A stretch of 9,518 nucleotides of DNA from NCBI GenBank assembly GCA_027039465.1, contig JALWEA010000393.1, forward strand, positions 1-9,518, written 5' to 3'. The DNA comes from Calditrichia bacterium (GTDB lineage: Bacteria; Calditrichota; Calditrichia; Calditrichales; Calditrichaceae). The notes below the pieces were generated by a model. It was given only the letters and a program-made list of their open reading frames with translations, was not told the origin of the DNA and searched no databases. A program made the translations under genes and the position numbers. This document shows, one piece after another, positions 5,912 to 9,518 of the stretch. How positions within the stretch are numbered: the first letter of the stretch is position 1; the number at the start of each line of letters is the position of its first letter.

Positions 5912-7903
5912 TTAGCGTAAACAAATCATTTTTTTTGTTTGTACTTTGTCTCCCGCTTTAATACGATAAAAGTAGATGCCGCTGCTGACCGGTTGACCGT
6001 TTTGGTCGGAACCGTCCCACAGAAAGAAGTTGGCGCCCGATTTGCTCGCAATTTGATGGGCCAAAACAAGGTTGCCCAAGCAATCGAGAATTTCCAACTG
6101 AACGTTTCCTTTGCCGGATAGGGAAAAAGGAATGCGCGTCGATTGATTAAACGGATTCGGGTAGTTTTGGCCCAATTCGAAATTTTCAGGCGGTGTGTTT
6201 ATTTGTCCGGTGGAACTGATTTTGGCAAATTCCAGTTGATCGACATTAAAACCGCTTTTAAGAAATTTGAGAATGATTTTGTGCTTTCCTGCGGATAAAT
6301 TAACATGACCGATTTTCACCGTGTCCCAAATGTACCAGCCGCCGGTTTTGGCTAAAGTGACGGGATTCGTTAAAGGTGCAGCGTCGTCGAAAAGCCGGAC
6401 CTGGCCGCCGTCGGCATTGCCGGCATAGCGAAGATAAACATCATAAGTACCTCTTTCGCTAACCTGGACTGTAAATGCCAGCCATTCATTCGGTTCAATC
6501 CAGCCTACGCTGTATTCCGGCCCCTGCTCATCGTTGCTTTTTTCAATGTCAATCCCATCGTTCCGATATTGGCCGCCTTGATTCCATGGCGTGTAAGAAT
6601 CGAATTGCGTGCGTTCAAAATCGGCATCGGAATAGGCCGTCCCGTTACCGCCGAAATCGTAATCAACACAGGCAAAAGCTCCCGGAACGGTAAGTTCTTT
6701 GAACGGCTTGCCTTGCTCTAAAAAGGTGGTATCGAATAAGGCCTGTACCACATCGGGAAGGTAGCGACAACGATCCAGTTTTAAATTCTCCGTAAAACGC
6801 AGTAAAATACTCAAAGCGACCGATTCGCTGGGTTTGGCGCCCTGACCGTTCCAATAATTAACCAAGGTTTGAAAATCACCAGGCAGGGCAGCCGAGTAAG
6901 GGCTGGTTGTTGTTTCAAATTTTTTGTGCGTCCACCAGCACCAACCGATGTGGTTGTCTTGCAACATTTTTACGACACTGGCAAACCAATGATTGGAATT
7001 TTCACCGCTTTCGCCCATCCAAAGCGGAGTGTGATAGGTTTTGCGCATATTTAGATAACTTTGGATGGTAGAGACGGACGGGTCGTTCCAATATTTGTGA
7101 AAGCTGTAGGCCATGTTGGTATCCCACGGCGGCGTCAGGGAAGTGAAATCCGTGGCGTACCAATTGCCTTCTACAAAAATAATGTGATTTTTATCGACTT
7201 CGCGAATGGCATTGGTGATGCGCACGTACAAACCGCGCAACTCGGTTGCCGAATGTCCCGAAGGCAGCACCGGCTCGTTCAATAAATCATACCCGATGAT
7301 GGTCGTATCGTTGGCGTAACGTTGGGCGATGTGCTTCCAAATGTCAACCGTGCGATCCTGGTTGGCCGATTCCGTCCAAAGGCGCGCCTCCTGTCCGTCG
7401 CTGTCGCTGATGTTGTCCGCATTTTGCCCGCCAGGCGCACAGTGCATATCCAAAATAACATAAAGTTTGTATTTGGCGCACCAGCTTAAAAAAGTATCTA
7501 TTAAAGCAAAACCGTCTTCCGAATACACGCCAGGCTGATCTTCCGGCGAAAGTAAACGGTAGTTGAATGGGAGACGAATGGAATTGTAGCCCAACTCTGA
7601 GATGCGTGCAATGTCTTGCTCATTAACATAATTTTTTCGGTACTGCTTCCAAAACAATTGGGCGTTCTGTTCACCGATGACATCAACCACCTGACTGTTT
7701 ATGGAAGTGGGAGAGCCGAAACCCGGAAAATGCAGCATGTAACCTTCGGGCACCAACCAACCGCCTAAGCCCACGCCTTTCAAAAACACAGGTTGATCCT
7801 GATCGTTAACAAATTTACCGTTTTTGGTTTTGATGAAAGCCGAAGCTGCCGTAACGCAGAAAAGCAAGAAAACAAGGATAAAAATCTGTCGCGAAAACTT
7901 CAT
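5912..7903 (-). CDS. GH5 family glycoside hydrolase with CBM6 and T9SS sorting domain
   Basis: A secreted beta-glycanase, 663 residues. Residues 1-22 are a signal peptide (M-K-F-S-R-Q, hydrophobic core, A-S-A). The TIM-barrel domain covers about 25-370 and shows the conserved GH5 residues: R110 in S-I-R-L-P-F, H154 in D-M-H-C-A-P-G-G-Q-N, N209-E210 in D-L-L-N-E-P (acid/base E210), H269 in S-F-H-K-Y-W, nucleophile E298 in G-E-S-G-E, and W323-W324. The N-terminal L-K-G-V-G-L-G-G-W-L motif recalls the exo-1,3-glucanase side of GH5. A CBM6 module follows at about 408-560 (V-G-W-I-E-P-N-E-W, T-G-G-W, G-F-N-V-D-Q-L), then a T9SS sorting domain at 574-663 (N-Y-P-N-P-F-N at 580). The frame is open back to 7963, but the ATG at 7903 is preferred because GGAG lies 6 nt upstream and the signal peptide then starts correctly. 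This is the first gene of the operon. The GH5 subfamily and exact glucan cannot be read off by eye; cellulose, beta-1,3-, beta-1,6- and mixed-linkage glucans all remain possible. Confidence 0.92.
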   Translation of the reverse strand: MKFSRQIFILVFLLFCVTAASAFIKTKNGKFVNDQDQPVFLKGVGLGGWLVPEGYMLHFPGFGSPTSINSQVVDVIGEQNAQLFWKQYRKNYVNEQDIARISELGYNSIRLPFNYRLLSPEDQPGVYSEDGFALIDTFLSWCAKYKLYVILDMHCAPGGQNADNISDSDGQEARLWTESANQDRTVDIWKHIAQRYANDTTIIGYDLLNEPVLPSGHSATELRGLYVRITNAIREVDKNHIIFVEGNWYATDFTSLTPPWDTNMAYSFHKYWNDPSVSTIQSYLNMRKTYHTPLWMGESGENSNHWFASVVKMLQDNHIGWCWWTHKKFETTTSPYSAALPGDFQTLVNYWNGQGAKPSESVALSILLRFTENLKLDRCRYLPDVVQALFDTTFLEQGKPFKELTVPGAFACVDYDFGGNGTAYSDADFERTQFDSYTPWNQGGQYRNDGIDIEKSNDEQGPEYSVGWIEPNEWLAFTVQVSERGTYDVYLRYAGNADGGQVRLFDDAAPLTNPVTLAKTGGWYIWDTVKIGHVNLSAGKHKIILKFLKSGFNVDQLEFAKISSTGQINTPPENFELGQNYPNPFNQSTRIPFSLSGKGNVQLEILDCLGNLVLAHQIASKSGANFFLWDGSDQNGQPVSSGIYFYRIKAGDKVQTKKMICLR

Positions 7904-8040
7904 TTGGTTCTCCGAAGATTTGCATATCATGTCAGAGAAAACGGGCCGGTGACCGAAAAACAAACCGAATTTAATATCAATTAAAATTTAAACATTAATT
8001 CAGCGATTGCAATGCAAAACCGAATAAAAAAACATCCTTG

Positions 8041-8069
8041 TTGACTTTCTTCCATAGCCAAAGTAAAAT
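8041..8069 (+). promoter_or_regulatory. Strong sigma70-type promoter candidate, plus strand
   Basis: TTGACT at 8041-8046 and TAAAAT at 8064-8069 are separated by exactly 17 bp, one mismatch from consensus in each box. Transcription would begin near 8076, right at the edge of the box array (8078-8123) and about 480 nt before the lipoprotein start. It could drive a long leader or a separate small RNA. Confidence 0.5.
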
Positions 8070-8077
8070 GCAAGCAT

Positions 8078-8123
8078 AATGCCAAATATTTTTTTATTGG
8101 CATTGCCTGCATTTGCCAATAAA
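8078..8123. promoter_or_regulatory. Triple alternating TGCCAA/TTGGCA box array, possible operator
   Basis: TGCCAA (8080-8085), TTGGCA (8097-8102) and TGCCAA (8114-8119) lie at an exact 17-bp period with alternating orientation. The flanks widen this into two overlapping inverted repeats: AATGCCAA/TTGGCATT (8078-8085 with 8097-8104) and TTTATTGGCA/TGCCAATAAA (8093-8102 with 8114-8123). The middle box is shared, so only one hairpin can form at a time. It overlaps the start point predicted for the 8041-8069 promoter and lies about 180 bp upstream of the GH5 gene, where a repressor or activator could control either side. Confidence 0.5.
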
Positions 8124-8251
8124 TGGCCTGAAATTGTTATTATGTTAATAACGCACGGTTTATCAATTTAATAATTGGGAGTATGTCTTTTATTCCGAAA
8201 AAATATTTAATCTATTGATTTTTCATTAAATGGAAATTTTTGTGTTTCAAT

Positions 8252-8282
8252 CCACCCTCTTCCTGTGACAATCGCAGGGTGG
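8252..8282. repeat. GC-rich inverted repeat in the leader region
   Basis: CCACCCT (8252-8258) pairs with AGGGTGG (8276-8282) around a 17-nt loop. A smaller alternative stem, CCTG (8262-8265) with CAGG (8275-8278), overlaps it. There is no T tract after it, so a simple terminator is unlikely. It would be part of any transcript begun at about 8076. Confidence 0.5.
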
Positions 8283-8474
8283 GAGAGTCAGAGAGGTCTG
8301 GACAAAAAGAATGCATTTTTTGCACAAATTTCGGAGTTAAGGACAGATGCATATTAAATTAAAGAATGCAACCGCCCAATGATCTTTGGATGCCGAATGA
8401 AAACTTTAGAAAAGTATGCTTTTAGAATTCTCAAAAAAGATGTGAAATGAAGAAAGAAAATACCCGTCAACCTA

Positions 8475-8503
8475 TTGTATTTTATTTCGATTCTGTGTAT
8501 TAT
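8475..8503 (+). promoter_or_regulatory. Candidate proximal promoter of the lipoprotein hydrolase gene
   Basis: TTGTAT at 8475-8480 and TATTAT at 8498-8503 with a 17-bp spacer, 50 nt before the ATG. The 5' untranslated region would be about 43 nt and contains the GGAGGAAAG ribosome binding site at 8542-8550. Confidence 0.45.
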
Positions 8504-8553
8504 TAAAGCGAGCTATTTAATCGTTTCGGTTTTAATTTTTGGGAGGAAAGATC

Positions 8554-9518
8554 ATGCGTTTAACCTTTTCCCGATTTGCTGTTTTAAGTTTGGCTCTTGC
8601 TTCACTTCTTGTATTTTCCTGTTCAACAAATTCTCCGTTATCTTCGAACAATCCCGTATCTTCTTCGGCACAAACCCAGCATATTCAGGCCACCGAAGGC
8701 AGTACGACTTATGAGGGTACGCTTAACACCGGTGCGCTTTACAAAATTTGGATGCCGGAAGACTGGAACGGCGAGCTGGTGGTTTTTGCGCATGGCTATG
8801 TGGCGCCGAACGAACCGATTGCCATTCCCGAAGATCAATTGACGCTCTCCGACGGTACCTACGTTCCTGATTTGGTGACGGATATGGGCTACGCCTTTGC
8901 CACGACCAGCTATCGCGAAAACGGTTTGGCGGTTCAGGAAGGCATTATTGATTTGGTCGAATTGGTCAATCAGTTCAAATCCATGTTTCCCGATCCCAAG
9001 TACACCTATTTGGTAGGCGGTTCCGAAGGCGGATTAATTACCATTAAATCTTCTGAAATGAAGCACGTTTATTCCGGCGGGCTGGCTCTTTGCGGCCCGA
9101 TCGGTGATTTCACCAAACAGGTGGATTATGTCGGTGATTTTCGCGTTTTGTTCGACTATTTCTTTCCGGGTGTTTTACCCGGTGATCCCATGAACATTCC
9201 GCAGGAGTTGATGGATGATTGGGAAACCGTTTACGTTCCCAAAATTTTGCAGGCAATGCAAACCTATCCGGATCGGGTGCAGGAGTTGATTATTTGCGCC
9301 AAAGCGCCGGTTGATCCAAACGACCCGTCCACTTTCGCCAAAACGGTGCTCGGTGTTTTGTGGTACAATGTTTTTGCAACCAATGACCTGGTGGCCCGCG
9401 TCGGTGGCAATCCTTATGACAATACGGAAAAAGTTTATCACGGCTCAGCGGATGATGCGTATCTGAATAAAAATGTACAGCGCATTGCAGCGGATCCCGC
9501 AGCCTTACAAAAATTACA
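8554..9518 (+). CDS. Lipoprotein alpha/beta hydrolase (partial, runs off the window end)
   Basis: The first 321 codons are visible and no stop is reached. The start is fixed by GGAGGAAAG shortly before the ATG. Residues 1-22 form a lipoprotein signal peptide with a V-F-S-C lipobox (Cys23), followed by a Ser/Asn/Pro-rich linker to about residue 45, so the protein is probably anchored by lipid in a membrane facing the periplasm or surface. The folded part starts near residue 50. It shows the alpha/beta-hydrolase signs: a strand then H80-G-Y-V-A-P (oxyanion region), Y-A-F-A-T-T-S-Y, and the nucleophile elbow G155-G-S157-E-G-G after a hydrophobic strand (T-Y-L-V), making Ser157 the likely nucleophile. 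The acid and histidine of the triad are expected beyond the visible end or near it. Esterase or peptidase of the prolyl-oligopeptidase-like group are both possible; the substrate is unknown. It is transcribed away from the glucanase operon, so a role in polysaccharide use (for example removing ester groups) is only a guess. Confidence 0.85.
   Translation, partial: MRLTFSRFAVLSLALASLLVFSCSTNSPLSSNNPVSSSAQTQHIQATEGSTTYEGTLNTGALYKIWMPEDWNGELVVFAHGYVAPNEPIAIPEDQLTLSDGTYVPDLVTDMGYAFATTSYRENGLAVQEGIIDLVELVNQFKSMFPDPKYTYLVGGSEGGLITIKSSEMKHVYSGGLALCGPIGDFTKQVDYVGDFRVLFDYFFPGVLPGDPMNIPQELMDDWETVYVPKILQAMQTYPDRVQELIICAKAPVDPNDPSTFAKTVLGVLWYNVFATNDLVARVGGNPYDNTEKVYHGSADDAYLNKNVQRIAADPAALQKL

Larger units (their letters stand above)
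7904..8553. other. Divergent intergenic region, 650 bp, likely regulatory
   Basis: The glucanase operon leaves to the left and the lipoprotein gene to the right. I see two plus-strand promoter candidates (8041-8069 and 8475-8503), an array of three TGCCAA/TTGGCA boxes (8078-8123) and a GC-rich hairpin (8252-8282). No convincing minus-strand promoter stands out; the AT-rich stretch at 7960-8030 is the likely place for it. A 30-codon frame at 8079-8171 has no ribosome binding site. No tRNA is evident. Confidence 0.6.

Noticed and set aside
7904..7963. Upstream extension of the GH5 gene by 20 residues
   Set aside because: The extension would place a polar stretch before the signal peptide; the ATG at 7903 has GGAG at the right spacing.
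8597..8842. 81-codon plus-strand frame overlapping the lipoprotein gene
   Set aside because: It is an out-of-frame shadow of the alpha/beta hydrolase, which has the ribosome binding site, lipobox and nucleophile motif.
1..9518. CRISPR array, tRNA, rRNA or transposase
   Set aside because: No regularly spaced direct repeats, cloverleaf or transposase-like protein was found; the repeated similarity between the ends of the three operon genes reflects their shared T9SS sorting domains.

Overview
The window looks like a chromosomal segment from a Gram-negative bacterium of the FCB group. Three large secreted proteins end in a type IX secretion (T9SS type A) sorting domain, and the exact style of these tails (N-Y-P-N-P-F-N near the start, Y-R-I-K-A-G and a basic, hydrophobic end) is typical of Calditrichota, Ignavibacteria, KSB1-type and related lineages. 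This placement is inferred from motifs and moderate GC content, not from a marker gene.

Layout, left to right. Positions 142-1002 (+) hold a very AT-rich gene for an unrecognised secreted protein, whose stop codon looks like a possible recent nonsense mutation. Positions 1003-1440 are AT-rich non-coding DNA with a perfect 16-bp inverted repeat. Positions 1441-7903 form a three-gene operon on the minus strand, transcribed from right to left: a GH5 glycoside hydrolase with CBM6 (7903-5912), a GH16 beta-glucanase (5888-4059) and a large non-catalytic multi-module carbohydrate-binding protein (4024-1496). It is closed by a strong intrinsic terminator (1476-1441). Gaps between the genes are 23 and 34 nt, and every gene has a Shine-Dalgarno sequence. 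Positions 7904-8553 are a long divergent intergenic region with two good plus-strand promoter candidates, an unusual array of three alternating TGCCAA/TTGGCA boxes spaced exactly 17 bp apart, and a GC-rich hairpin. From 8554 to the window end runs a lipoprotein alpha/beta hydrolase, cut off by the window edge.

The main finding is that the GH16 enzyme is a natural circular permutant. The half with the catalytic W-x-E-I-D-V-E motif comes first, and the segment that normally opens a lichenase comes after it. This is the arrangement known from the Fibrobacter succinogenes 1,3-1,4-beta-D-glucanase. Here the permuted domain is fused to an Ig-like module, a malectin-like module and a T9SS tail.

The operon reads as a compact system for attacking beta-glucan (likely mixed-linkage or beta-1,3-type) outside the cell. 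The GH16 would cut chains internally, the GH5-CBM6 enzyme would act on the same or related glucans, and the third protein, whose first module resembles CBM11, would hold polysaccharide at the cell surface. No SusC/SusD pair, transporter or regulator is visible in the window. Substrate and cooperation are inferences from family resemblance and gene order.
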